Shown piece after piece: positions 23,583 to 32,011 of a stretch of DNA of 34,617 nt (position 1 is the first letter of the stretch; every line of letters starts with the position of its first letter). Made by a program: the position numbers and the translations under genes. The DNA comes from an uncultured Ilumatobacter sp. (GTDB taxonomy: Bacteria > Actinomycetota > Acidimicrobiia > Acidimicrobiales > Ilumatobacteraceae). The notes below the pieces were generated by a model. That model did no database searches. It was not told where the DNA came from and saw only the letters and a program-made list of their open reading frames with translations. The DNA is taken from the NCBI GenBank assembly GCA_937919625.1, contig CALFRK010000009.1:1-34617 (forward strand). The letters run 5' to 3'.

Positions 23583-23656
23583 TCGGGATGGGGAGATTCG
23601 AACTCCCGACCCCCTGCTCCCAAAGCAGGTGCGCTACCAGGCTGCGCCACATCCCG
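23583..23656 (-). tRNA. tRNA-Pro (TGG)
   Basis: On the minus strand a complete cloverleaf can be drawn: acceptor CGGGATG/CATCCCG, D arm GCGCAGCCTGGTAGCGC, anticodon loop TTTGGGA with anticodon TGG between CTGC and GCAG arms, T arm GGGAG-TTCGAAT-CTCCC, discriminator A. CCA is not encoded. Two open frames crossing it are only translations of the tRNA. Confidence 0.93.
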
Positions 23657-23738
23657 TGTAAGTCGATTGCCTATGGTACCGGGATCATGATCGGCTCAGC
23701 CCGCCGCCGGTAGCATCAACGAAATCGACCGTCGACTT

Positions 23739-25013
23739 GTGATTCTTGGGCCGCTCGTTGCCCTGACGGCCCTGCTGGTCGTGGTTGCCTTCAAGCAAGA
23801 CGGCAAGGCCGAACCCTCCGCACTGCAGTCCGTCGACCTGTCGCAAGCCAATTCATCGGCTGCCGACAGCATGCCGCCAGCGGCCGAAGGTGCCGTCGAA
23901 CAGCCGGTGACGCCCGCCGAATCGGCGCTGACGGCGACCACCATCACGACTGTCGCACCGACAACCACGATCCCGGTCGTGCTGGCACCCGATGACGGCA
24001 AGTCCTCCGACGAGCGTTTGCTCGTCGATGCCTTCATCGTGGAAGACGCCGATCTACAACCCAAGAGCATCGTGTCGTCGGGCGACGGCCTGTTCTTCGC
24101 CCAGAACATGATGTACCGGCACAACGTGGCGATCTACGACCGCGCTGGCAATCAGCTCGCCACGATTCCCGACGAAGTTGATCTCGCAGCATTCGGTATC
24201 AGCGGTGGTTCGGTCGTGCAAGGTTCGCCGGTCGAGGCGGCCTTCACGCCCGACGGCCGGTTCGTGTACGTCTCGAACTACAAGATGTTCGGCACCGGCT
24301 TCAACCCTGTCGCTGACGACGACTGCGATCGTGGCAGTTGGGACGACAGCTACGTCTACAAGATCGACGTCGCCACGTTCGAGATCGTTGCCGTGGTCCC
24401 GACCGGAGCAGTTCCGAAGTTCATGGCGATCTCGCCGGACGGTTCGACGCTCGTCGTGTCGAACTGGTGCGGATTTGACGTGTCGTTCATCGAAACCGCG
24501 ACTGACACCGAGGTTGCCCGCGTCGACGTCGGCCGTCATCCGCGCGGCTTGGCGATCGACAAGGACAGCCAGGTCGTCTACGTAACCGTGATGGGCGAGC
24601 ATCGCATCGACATGCTCGGTCTGCAGTCGCATCAGGTGCTTCGTTCGTACGCCACGAGCGTGTCGGGAACGACGCCCCGCCACATCTTGTTGTCCGACGA
24701 CGATCGCTACCTTTACGTGTCGAACCACAAGATGAACATGGTCCGCAAGATCGACCTGAGTTCCGGGTCGGTTGTGGGTACGGCGACCACGGGGACGGAG
24801 ACTCGCACGATGGCGATCTCCGACGACGGTGAGAGCCTCTACGTCGTGAACTACCAGGACGGCACGGTCAGCAAGGTCCGCACCAGCGACATGGAGATCC
24901 TGCAGACCGTCTATTCGGGAACCCACCCGGTCGGCATCACCTATGACCCCGACACCCGGCAGGTCTGGGTTGCCAACTACGCCGGCAGCCTGCGGGTCTT
25001 CCTCGATCGGTGA
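23739..25013 (+). CDS. YVTN beta-propeller repeat protein, membrane-anchored
   Basis: A 424-residue protein. An N-terminal hydrophobic helix (ILGPLVALTALLVVVAF) anchors it, followed by a Ser/Thr/Ala-rich linker to about residue 95 and then a seven-bladed beta-propeller. Repeats are seen as FTPDGRFVYVSN, ISPDGSTLVVSN, YVTVMGEHRIDMLG, YLYVSNHKMNMVRKIDL and SLYVVNYQDGTVSKV. YVTN proteins are extracytoplasmic and mostly bind proteins or ligands. The GTG at 23739 is the only standard start between an upstream stop at 23688 and the helix, although it leaves almost no N-terminal charge. A perfect hairpin follows the gene. Confidence 0.8.
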   Translation: MILGPLVALTALLVVVAFKQDGKAEPSALQSVDLSQANSSAADSMPPAAEGAVEQPVTPAESALTATTITTVAPTTTIPVVLAPDDGKSSDERLLVDAFIVEDADLQPKSIVSSGDGLFFAQNMMYRHNVAIYDRAGNQLATIPDEVDLAAFGISGGSVVQGSPVEAAFTPDGRFVYVSNYKMFGTGFNPVADDDCDRGSWDDSYVYKIDVATFEIVAVVPTGAVPKFMAISPDGSTLVVSNWCGFDVSFIETATDTEVARVDVGRHPRGLAIDKDSQVVYVTVMGEHRIDMLGLQSHQVLRSYATSVSGTTPRHILLSDDDRYLYVSNHKMNMVRKIDLSSGSVVGTATTGTETRTMAISDDGESLYVVNYQDGTVSKVRTSDMEILQTVYSGTHPVGITYDPDTRQVWVANYAGSLRVFLDR

Positions 25014-25021
25014 GTCGGGCA

Positions 25022-25048
25022 GCCAGGTTGTGTTTCACACAACCTGGC
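25022..25048 (+). terminator. Perfect 12-bp hairpin after the propeller gene
   Basis: GCCAGGTTGTGT-TTC-ACACAACCTGGC starts nine bases after the stop codon. No T run follows, so it is either a terminator of the non-classical kind found in actinobacteria or an RNA-stabilising 3' structure. Confidence 0.6.
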
Positions 25049-25099
25049 GCAGGCGCTCTCTGTGAGTGAGCTGTAACACCCCTTTGTCACGATGAGCAC

Positions 25100-25321
25100 A
25101 TGACTGAGACACCCGATCGCGACCTGTCGATCTCATGCGACGACTGCGCAATGCAGTGCACCTCCGCATGCAGCGACTGTGTCGTCACGTTTCTCTTGAG
25201 TGACAACGCCGTCGAGGTCGAACACGACACCCTCGTGCTCAACCTCGAGCAGGCACGAGTCGTCAGATTGTTCAGCAGCGCCGGTCTGGTTCCCGAGCTC
25301 AAGTACCAGGTCGCCGGCTGA
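25100..25321 (+). CDS. Small Cys-rich protein near queG
   Basis: A 73-residue protein with five cysteines in the first third (SCDDCAMQCTSACSDC) followed by VVTFLL and a C-terminal helix ending GLVPELKY. The C-x2-C / C-x3-C-x2-C spacing looks like a small metal or iron-sulfur site. I have the impression that similar short genes are conserved in Acidimicrobiia, but I know no function. It is 50 bp upstream of queG on the same strand and may be co-transcribed. Short length and real codon bias, plus clear conservation-like motifs, support it being a gene. Confidence 0.6.
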   Translation: MTETPDRDLSISCDDCAMQCTSACSDCVVTFLLSDNAVEVEHDTLVLNLEQARVVRLFSSAGLVPELKYQVAG

Positions 25322-25371
25322 GGCCCCGTCGCGTGCACGATGCACTCGCCATGTAGTCGTACGCTGGTCCG

Positions 25372-26436
25372 ATGCGACGCCCCCTTTCGCTGCCGACGTG
25401 GAACGAGGTCATCGACCTCGCTGGCCAACACGGCATCGAACACCTGGGTGTCGCCCCGGCTTCTGTACTCGATCGTGCACGAACGGCGCTGAACGAACGT
25501 AAAGCCGCCGGGTTGCACGCCGGGATGGGGTTCACATACCGCAATCCTGAGCGCTCGACCGACCCATTGCGGGCGGTGGCGAACGCAAAATCGATCATCG
25601 TCGCTGCCCGCCCGTATCGCGCCGACGAAGAGCCCGAGCGACCGGCAGGGGTGCAGGCCCGCATCGGCCGCTACGCCTGGATCGACCACTACGCCCCACT
25701 TCGAACAGGTCTGCGGGCGATCGCACACCGCATCCGTGGCGCCGATCACCGTGCCGTCGCATTTGCCGACGACAACTCGATCGTCGATCGCGAAGTCGCC
25801 TACCTTGGCGGGCTCGGATGGTTCGGCAAGAACGCCAACATCCTGATCCCCAGTGCAGGCAGCTTCTTTGTGCTCGGCTCGGTCGTCACGACGGCGATCT
25901 ATCCGGTCAGCGAGCCGGTCGGCGACGGCTGCGGCGCCTGTCGCAGATGTATCGACGGGTGCCCGACCGGGGCGATCATCGCGCCCGGCGTCGTCGACGC
26001 CAACCGGTGCCTGGCGTGGCTGGTGCAACAGCCGGGAACGTTTCCGGTCGAGTTTCGCGAGGCGCTCGACGACCGGCTGTACGGATGCGACGACTGCCAG
26101 GAGGTCTGTCCGCCGTCGGTGCGGCTGGGTGACAAACACCGCATCCGACTTGCCGACCTGCCAGGCGATCAGCGAGTAGAGGCGTGGGTCGACGTGCTCG
26201 ATCTGCTCGAAGCGACAGATCAGCAGTTGATCGAACGGCACGGCCGCTGGTACCTGGCCAACCGAGAGCCCGTGTGGTGGCGTCGCAACGCCCTGATCGT
26301 GCTCGGCAACCGGGGCGACCTCGCTGATCCGCGCACACGCGCCGTGCTCGACCGTTACCGTGCGGATCCCGACCGGATCCTGCGCGAACACGCCGATTGG
26401 GCTGCCGAACGCCTCACGAGGGCAGGGGTTCGATGA
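25372..26436 (+). CDS. queG: Epoxyqueuosine reductase
   Basis: A 354-residue QueG: the cobalamin- and iron-sulfur-dependent enzyme that makes queuosine in tRNA from epoxyqueuosine. VDREVAYLGGLGWFGKNANILIP is the hallmark active-site block, with the Asp of VDR as the likely general acid. Two [4Fe-4S] sets follow: CGACRRCIDGCPTGAI with the later Cys of YGCDDCQEVCPP. The remaining C-terminal HEAT-like part (WWRRNALIVLGN) helps bind tRNA. Length and start (MRRPLSLPTW) are normal. The stop overlaps the next gene by ATGA, so it is in an operon with the glycosyltransferase. Confidence 0.92.
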   Translation: MRRPLSLPTWNEVIDLAGQHGIEHLGVAPASVLDRARTALNERKAAGLHAGMGFTYRNPERSTDPLRAVANAKSIIVAARPYRADEEPERPAGVQARIGRYAWIDHYAPLRTGLRAIAHRIRGADHRAVAFADDNSIVDREVAYLGGLGWFGKNANILIPSAGSFFVLGSVVTTAIYPVSEPVGDGCGACRRCIDGCPTGAIIAPGVVDANRCLAWLVQQPGTFPVEFREALDDRLYGCDDCQEVCPPSVRLGDKHRIRLADLPGDQRVEAWVDVLDLLEATDQQLIERHGRWYLANREPVWWRRNALIVLGNRGDLADPRTRAVLDRYRADPDRILREHADWAAERLTRAGVR

Positions 26437-27566
26437 AACACCTGCTCGTCACCAACGACTTCCCGCCCAAGATCGGCGGCATCCAGTCGCTGCTGTGGGA
26501 GTGGTGGCGCCGGCTGCCTCACGATCAGTTCGCCGTGCTCACCAGTCCGTATGCCGGTGCCGCCGAGTTCGATTCACAGCAGCCCTTTCGGATCGAACGT
26601 GTACGCCAGCCCGTGCTGTTGCCACATCCGATGATGGTCCGCCGGATTAATCAAATGGCGGCCGATTTTGGTGCCGAACTGATCGTGCTCGACCCGGCCG
26701 TACCGCTCGGCCTGGTCGGCCCGTCGCTCGATCTTCCCTACGCCGTCGTGCTGCACGGCGCCGAGGTCACGGTTCCGGGCCGGCTTCCCCTCAGCAAACA
26801 GGGTTTGGCGTACGTGCTCCGCGGTGCTCGACATGTGATTGCGGCCGGCCGTTACCCGGCCACAGAGGCCAACCGTGCCGCTGGCCGCGAGCTGCCGACA
26901 ACCGTCGTGCCGCCAGGGGTCGATATCTCCCGATTCTGCCCGATCGATGACAACGAACGCCGCCGGACCCGCGCCGACTTCGGTCTGCCGGTCGCGGGAC
27001 ACGTGATCCTCGGGGTGTCGCGGTTGGTGCCGCGCAAGGGTTTCGACACGGCGATCAGGGCGGTTGCCAAGATGACCAACAGTGATCCTGACCTGGTGCT
27101 TGCCATCGCCGGTACTGGACGCGACAACGAGCGGTTGCGAAAACTGGCGGCCGAACTGGGGGCGCCGGTGCGCTTTCTCGGACGGGTCCCACACGACGAC
27201 CTGCCGCGTCTGTACGGATGCGCCGATGTCTTCACGATGTTGTGTCGAAACCGTTGGGGCGGACTCGAACAGGAGGGTTTCGGGATCGTGTTCGTCGAAG
27301 CAGCCGCCTGTGGAGTACCGCAGGTGGCTGGAGACAGCGGGGGCGCCGCGGAGGCGGTCGAAGACGGCGAAACCGGCATCGTGATCGGGCGTCCCGACCA
27401 GCAGCCATCAGCAGTGCGCAACACGGTCGCCGCATTCACGCGCCTGCTCGACGACCCGGATCTGCGTCACCGCATGTCGATCGCTTCTCGCCAACGCGCC
27501 GAGGTCGAGTTCTCCTACGACGTGCTGGCGGCCCGCCTCGGCGCGGCGCTCGAAATCAGCACGTAA
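26433..27566 (+). CDS. GT4-family glycosyltransferase, PimB-like
   Basis: A 377-residue GT-B glycosyltransferase. The N-terminal domain opens TNDFPPKIGGIQSLL (glycine-rich acceptor loop); the C-terminal domain carries VSRLVPRKGFDTAI, FLGRVPHDDLPRLY and the donor-sugar motif EGFGIVFVEAAACGVP (E-x7-E). Similarity is strongest to actinobacterial mannosyltransferases such as PimB of phosphatidylinositol mannoside synthesis, but neither donor nor acceptor can be fixed from the sequence. The ATG at 26433 overlaps the queG stop; an in-frame start 36 bases earlier lies inside queG and is less likely. Confidence 0.85.
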   Translation: MKHLLVTNDFPPKIGGIQSLLWEWWRRLPHDQFAVLTSPYAGAAEFDSQQPFRIERVRQPVLLPHPMMVRRINQMAADFGAELIVLDPAVPLGLVGPSLDLPYAVVLHGAEVTVPGRLPLSKQGLAYVLRGARHVIAAGRYPATEANRAAGRELPTTVVPPGVDISRFCPIDDNERRRTRADFGLPVAGHVILGVSRLVPRKGFDTAIRAVAKMTNSDPDLVLAIAGTGRDNERLRKLAAELGAPVRFLGRVPHDDLPRLYGCADVFTMLCRNRWGGLEQEGFGIVFVEAAACGVPQVAGDSGGAAEAVEDGETGIVIGRPDQQPSAVRNTVAAFTRLLDDPDLRHRMSIASRQRAEVEFSYDVLAARLGAALEIST

Positions 27567-27575
27567 CCTGATGCC

Positions 27576-28067
27576 GTGACCGCACGCGACGCGATCGTCC
27601 GGGTAAACCTCGTGTTCACGGCCGTCTTCGCGGCCACTGCTGCGTACGCCGCAACTGCCTTCACCACCGGAGCACAGTGGATCGGGGCAGTGACGGCAAT
27701 GGCGCTGTTCGCGATCGGCGTGTTCGCCTTCCTGTGGTCATACTGGAATGCCGTTCAGCGCAGTCGCTCCGACGAAATCGCAGTGACGCAGCTGTACCTG
27801 CTGATGGGCAACGCGATTCCTGGCCCGGTGCGGCGCACGATGAATCTCACTCTGCTCGTGCAGTTTGTGGTGGCGATCGCCACCACCCTGGCTCGCCCCA
27901 ACGGCCCCGACGGCAACCCCGGTTCGTCACTCGCAGTCGGATTCTTGGTGCCGATGCTCGGGTTCGGGCTGAACGGTCTCTGGGCCGTGTACCACGGCAA
28001 CTTCGCCACTCGCCCAGACGTCCCCACTTCACGCCAGCAAATCAGGCAGAATGCAGACCATGGCTGA
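27576..28067 (+). CDS. Four-helix membrane protein
   Basis: A 163-residue protein with hydrophobic helices at about 9-31, 34-56, 87-106 and 118-139 and a short cytoplasmic loop (NAVQRSRSDEIAV) between the second and third. Similar proteins occur next to this glycosyltransferase in related actinobacteria, to my recollection; no function is known. The GTG start at 27576 lies nine bases after the glycosyltransferase stop and the 3' end overlaps the next gene, so it belongs to the same operon. Confidence 0.7.
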   Translation: MTARDAIVRVNLVFTAVFAATAAYAATAFTTGAQWIGAVTAMALFAIGVFAFLWSYWNAVQRSRSDEIAVTQLYLLMGNAIPGPVRRTMNLTLLVQFVVAIATTLARPNGPDGNPGSSLAVGFLVPMLGFGLNGLWAVYHGNFATRPDVPTSRQQIRQNADHG

Positions 28068-28494
28068 GACCGCGACTGAGACCATCACCATTGCGGCACC
28101 GCTCGAGCAGGTGTGGGCAATCGCAACCGACCTCGAGAAGTATCCCGTGTGGACACACGACGTCAAAGACGTCGTGATCTCCAGTCGCGACGAGCACGGT
28201 CGTCCCAGTCACGTCGAGTTCCGAACTTCTGCGCTCGGGCGAAGCACCCACTACACGCTCTCGTACGACTATGCCGGGGCGCCCAACGTGCTGGCGTGGA
28301 CGATGATCAGGGGCGATATCCAGCGCTCGATCGACGGGGCCTTCAAGTTCCAGGCCACACCGGAGGGTGACACCCACGTGCAATACGACCTGGCGATCGA
28401 GCTCGTCGTGCCGCTGCCCGGATTCGTCAAGCGCCGAGCCGAGCGTCGAATCCTCAACGCCATAAAGGAACTGAAAGCGTTCGCCGAGACGTGA
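28060..28494 (+). CDS. SRPBCC-family protein
   Basis: A 144-residue SRPBCC (polyketide cyclase/dehydrase-like) protein: ITIAAPLEQVWAIATDLEKYPVWTHDVKDV is the standard N-terminus and LPGFVKRRAERRILNAIKELKAFAE the C-terminal helix that closes the ligand pocket. Such proteins are common in actinobacterial operons and usually lack a known ligand. An ATG at 28051 would add MQT; the ATG at 28060 fits the family better. It overlaps the genes on both sides (8 bp and 4 bp). Confidence 0.82.
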   Translation: MAETATETITIAAPLEQVWAIATDLEKYPVWTHDVKDVVISSRDEHGRPSHVEFRTSALGRSTHYTLSYDYAGAPNVLAWTMIRGDIQRSIDGAFKFQATPEGDTHVQYDLAIELVVPLPGFVKRRAERRILNAIKELKAFAET

Positions 28495-29453
28495 ACGTCA
28501 CGCCTGTTCGCACCGTCGGCGTCGATGTCGGGGGCACGAAATGTTTGGGCGTCGCACTTGATCAAGACGGCAAGATCGTCGCCGAGCAACGTCGCCCTAC
28601 CCCCCGTGGGCCCGGCAGTTTGCCACAGCTGATCGACACCCTGGCTGCGTTGATAGGCGCCCTCGGCCCCTACCAGCAGGTCGGTGTTGGAGTTCCTGGG
28701 CTGGTCAACCGTGAGGGTGTGCTGAGGTCGGCGCCGAATCTCGATGGCGTCGCCGACTTCGATGTCGCCGGTCTGTTGGGCGAGCGACTCGGCCACGAGG
28801 TGGACGTCGACAACGACGCCACCTGCGCTGCTGCCGCCGAATGGCTGCTGGGGGCGGGGGTTGGATGCACCGACATGGTGTTGGTCACGCTCGGCACCGG
28901 CATCGGCGGAGGCCTCGTCAGCGGTGGGCGTCTCCAGCGTGGCACACACGGATTTGCCGGCGAGTACGGGCACATGGTCGTCGATCCCGCTGGGCCGCCG
29001 TGCCCGTGTGGCCGGCGTGGATGCTGGGAGCGCTACGCATCGGGATCCGGGCTGGCGAGACTCGCCCGCGAGGCGGCGATCGGGCGGCGCGCCGACCGTG
29101 TGATCGAGATCGCTGGAGGCGATCCTGAGGCCGTACGCGGCGAGATGGTGCAACAAGCGGCCCGCGAGGGCGACGCTGACGCGCTGGCCGTGATCGACGA
29201 GTTCGGGCGTTGGGTTGCCCTGGGCCTTGTCAATCTCACGAACGTGCTTGATCCAGAACGCTTTGTGCTGGGCGGCGGGCTGGCGGCAGGTGCCGACCTG
29301 TATCTCGACCCGATCAGGGCGTGGTTTCGCGAGCTGATCTATCAGCCAGAACTGCGACCCTTGCCGGCAATCGCCTTTGCCAAGTGGAACGAACGTGCCG
29401 GAGCCGTGGGGGCAGCCCTGCTGCACTCAGCTCACGAAGGAGCCGAGCCGTAG
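28491..29453 (+). CDS. ROK-family glucokinase
   Basis: A 320-residue ROK kinase. VGVDVGGTKCLGVALD is the N-terminal ATP site, GVGVPGLV and VDNDATCAAAAEW the sugar-binding region with catalytic Asp, and GEYGHMVVDPAGPPCPCGRRGCWERYAS the ROK zinc site (CxCGxxGCxE) with the zinc-binding His. Actinobacterial relatives are ATP glucokinases. The GTG start overlaps the previous stop as GTGA. It closes the operon that begins with the small Cys-rich gene or queG. Confidence 0.85.
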   Translation: MNVTPVRTVGVDVGGTKCLGVALDQDGKIVAEQRRPTPRGPGSLPQLIDTLAALIGALGPYQQVGVGVPGLVNREGVLRSAPNLDGVADFDVAGLLGERLGHEVDVDNDATCAAAAEWLLGAGVGCTDMVLVTLGTGIGGGLVSGGRLQRGTHGFAGEYGHMVVDPAGPPCPCGRRGCWERYASGSGLARLAREAAIGRRADRVIEIAGGDPEAVRGEMVQQAAREGDADALAVIDEFGRWVALGLVNLTNVLDPERFVLGGGLAAGADLYLDPIRAWFRELIYQPELRPLPAIAFAKWNERAGAVGAALLHSAHEGAEP

Positions 29454-29571
29454 GCGAGGCTGCAAGTCATCACGCTGCCAGTTCCGGCGAGGCATCCGTG
29501 TCGGGCTCTTTGTTGAGGGCGGCATCGATCCACACCAGTCGACGGAGCCGCGGCCGATAGCGTCCTGGGGC

Positions 29572-30777
29572 ATGGAGTTCCGGCGCATCGAAAACCTGCC
29601 CCCGTACGTGTTCACGATCATCAACAATCTCAAGATCGAGGCACGTCGCAATGGTGCAGATGTGGTCGACCTGGGCTTCGGCAACCCCGATATCCCGTCG
29701 CCCGACATCGCAGTACAGAAGTTGGCGGAGGCCGCTCAGAACCCTCGCAACCACCGTTATTCGCTGAGCCGTGGTATTCCCAAACTGCGCGAGGCGATCG
29801 CCGGCTACTACAAGAAAACCTGGGACGTCGATCTTGATCCCGAGTTCGAGATTACGAACACGATCGGTTCAAAAGAGGGCTTCAGCCACCTGATGTGGGT
29901 GCTGCTCGAGCACGGCGACGCCGCCATCGTGCCAACGCCCAGTTATCCGATCCACATGTACGGACCGCTGTTCGCCGGTGCCGATCTGCGTCAGGTCCCG
30001 ATCAGGGGCCTCAGCCACCCGGAGGCACGCGAGAACTTCGCGGAGGACTTCTTCGAGAGTCTGCACACCGCCTACGACATCGGTTGGCCCAAGCCGCGTG
30101 TGTTGGTGATCTCGTTCCCTCACAACCCCACTGGTGCCAGCGTCGACTTGGCCTTCATGCAGCGTGTGGTCGATTTCTGTCGCGAGCGGGAGATGATCGT
30201 GGTGCACGACTTCGCCTACGCCGACGTCGGCTTCAACGGCGTGCAGCCGCCCAGCATTCTGCAGGCCGAGGGCGCCAAAGAGGTCGCCGTCGAACAATAT
30301 TCGATGACCAAGAGCTTCTCGATGGCCGGCTGGCGGTGCGCCTTCATGCTCGGCAACGCCGAGGTCGTGCAGGCGCTGGTCAAGCTCAAGAGCTATCTCG
30401 ACTACGGCATGTTTCAGCCGGTGCAGATCGCCGCAACGGTCGCGCTCAACGACGCTTCCGATTTCCCGAAGGAGATCTGCGCGACCTACGAGAGCCGTTG
30501 TGACGCACTGATCGAGGGGCTGGCACGGATCGGTTGGGAGGTCCCCAAGCCGGGCGGCACCATGTTCGTATGGGCGCCAATTCCAGAGGCCTACTCCGAG
30601 ATGGGTTCGGTCGAGTTCTGCTCGATGGTGATCAACGAGTGCGACGTGGCGTTGTCGCCTGGCCTCGGCTTCGGCCCGGGTGGCGAGGGATATGCCCGCT
30701 TCGCCTTGATCGAGAACGAGAAGCGAATCCAGCAAGCGGTCCGCAACCTACGTCGCGGTCTGACCAAGCTCGGCTGA
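29572..30777 (+). CDS. Class I/II aminotransferase, AlaC-like
   Basis: A 401-residue PLP enzyme of fold type I. MEFRRIENLPPYVFTIINNLK is the typical start; LGFGNPDIPSP, HRYSLSRGIPKLREAI, SFPHNPTGA and VHDFAYAD are the cofactor-site blocks, and the Schiff-base Lys lies in SMTKSFSMAGWR. The set matches the glutamate-pyruvate aminotransferase AlaC group, so alanine formation is the most likely role. The frame is open further upstream, but that part overlaps the ROK gene; CTGGGG precedes the ATG at 29572. Confidence 0.85.
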   Translation: MEFRRIENLPPYVFTIINNLKIEARRNGADVVDLGFGNPDIPSPDIAVQKLAEAAQNPRNHRYSLSRGIPKLREAIAGYYKKTWDVDLDPEFEITNTIGSKEGFSHLMWVLLEHGDAAIVPTPSYPIHMYGPLFAGADLRQVPIRGLSHPEARENFAEDFFESLHTAYDIGWPKPRVLVISFPHNPTGASVDLAFMQRVVDFCREREMIVVHDFAYADVGFNGVQPPSILQAEGAKEVAVEQYSMTKSFSMAGWRCAFMLGNAEVVQALVKLKSYLDYGMFQPVQIAATVALNDASDFPKEICATYESRCDALIEGLARIGWEVPKPGGTMFVWAPIPEAYSEMGSVEFCSMVINECDVALSPGLGFGPGGEGYARFALIENEKRIQQAVRNLRRGLTKLG

Positions 30778-30819
30778 CGATCAGTCGTCCATCCACTCGA
30801 AACGCGACCGCAACAACTC

Positions 30820-31452
30820 ATGTCTCACCTCGAACCCGTGCACACCGTGATCGTCCGCGTCTGGCTTCCCGATCGCCCCGGCGCCCTCGGGCAAGTCGCC
30901 AGTAGGATCGGTTCGGTCAGAGGAGATGTGCTCGGTATCGAGATCCTCGAGGCTGGTGGCGGCCGTGTGATCGACGAACTGGTCGTCGCCTTGCCGAACG
31001 AGGAACTGGTCGACCTGATGGTCAACGAGGTGCACGCCATCGACGGTGTGTCGGTCGAGTACGTCCGTCCGATCGGCGGTGATCACTCCGACGGCGGGAT
31101 GCTGGCATTGTCGCTGGCAGCGGAGGTCGCCGAGTCCGGCGATAACGAACGGCTCCAAGCGTTGGCCGACGGTGTGCAACGGCTCACCGAATCGGATTGG
31201 TCGATCGTGGTCCGCGACGGAGCTGCTGTCGCATCGTGTGGCGATACACCGAGCGCCGACTGGATCGCCTCGTTGTTGGCCGGCAGTAGCCACCTCGATA
31301 TCCAACACGCGGCGGCCGGCGACATGTTCTGGGCGGATCTCCCGGTCGCCGGCATATGGGTCGCTGCAGGGCGCGACGGGCGACCGGTGCACGAGCGTGA
31401 ACGTGTTCGGCTCGATCTGTTCGTCCGGATCGCCGACGCCCTGTTCGGCTGA
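30820..31452 (+). CDS. ACT-domain protein
   Basis: A 210-residue protein. Residues 7-82 are an ACT domain: TVIVRVWLPDRPGALGQVASRIGSVRGDVLGIEI is the standard ligand-binding first half. The rest (to 210) is a second alpha/beta domain, perhaps GAF-like, with no motif I can name. ACT proteins sense amino acids; its place 42 bp behind an AlaC-like aminotransferase suggests a role in amino-acid regulation. It converges on the GNAT gene with only 11 bp between the stops. Confidence 0.75.
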   Translation: MSHLEPVHTVIVRVWLPDRPGALGQVASRIGSVRGDVLGIEILEAGGGRVIDELVVALPNEELVDLMVNEVHAIDGVSVEYVRPIGGDHSDGGMLALSLAAEVAESGDNERLQALADGVQRLTESDWSIVVRDGAAVASCGDTPSADWIASLLAGSSHLDIQHAAAGDMFWADLPVAGIWVAAGRDGRPVHERERVRLDLFVRIADALFG

Positions 31453-31463
31453 AGGCGGCTCGC

Positions 31464-32006
31464 TCAGCCGGGCGTCTTGACGTACTCCCAGAAGTCGATC
31501 TGTTGCCCGGTTGACGTCATATGTTGCACAGTGGGGCCACGGATGAAGCCGGCCTCCTCGGCGACGCCGAGGGCGATGTCGTCATCGGTGCGGAGATGCA
31601 TGACGACGGTGTCGGCGCCCATCGCCCGGAGTCGGTCGTCGACGGCGCGCACGATCTCGCTGCCATACATTTCGGCACCCGGCTCGAGCCACCAACCGAT
31701 CCGTGGCGTGTCGCCGGCATGCGTGTCGACCTCGGTGAGTACGACGCCGCCGACGATGCGAACCGAGCCCTTCTCGCACACCGCCCGGGTCGCCGACCAC
31801 ACGGGCACCGCCGCCAGCCCGGAATCGAACCGGCGCGCGCCATCGACCGTACGCGCCCCGGCAGCCAAATCGGTCGCATCCATCGAGCGCTCGAGCGCTC
31901 GAGCGTCGGCTCGTGCCGCCTCTCGGATGATGAGCCGTTCGGTGATGATCGGGGCGCGGAACAGCTCCGAGGCCTTCAGCTGCGATTTGTCACGTCGGGA
32001 ACCCAT
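31464..32006 (-). CDS. GNAT-family N-acetyltransferase
   Basis: A 180-residue GNAT protein: TERLIIREAARADARALERS is the first strand and helix of the RimJ/GNAT type; RIGWWLEPGAEMYGSEIVRAVDDRLRAMGADTVVMHL covers the acetyl-CoA-binding region and TDDDIALGVAEEAGFI the C-terminal part. The central acetyl-CoA loop is less canonical than Q/RxxGxG/A, so activity is likely but not certain. The ATG at 32006 lies five bases after the glpK stop; longer frames overlap glpK. Last gene of the minus-strand operon. Confidence 0.75.
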   Translation of the reverse strand: MGSRRDKSQLKASELFRAPIITERLIIREAARADARALERSMDATDLAAGARTVDGARRFDSGLAAVPVWSATRAVCEKGSVRIVGGVVLTEVDTHAGDTPRIGWWLEPGAEMYGSEIVRAVDDRLRAMGADTVVMHLRTDDDIALGVAEEAGFIRGPTVQHMTSTGQQIDFWEYVKTPG

Positions 32007-32011
32007 GTCGC

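Noticed and set aside
23348-23713. Open frames on both strands containing GREFESPHP-like and MGRFELPTP-like sequences
   Set aside because: These are translations of the tRNA-Pro gene, a well-known annotation artefact.
29377-29571. N-terminal extension of the aminotransferase
   Set aside because: It overlaps the ROK kinase gene and has no family similarity; the ATG at 29572 fits the family start.
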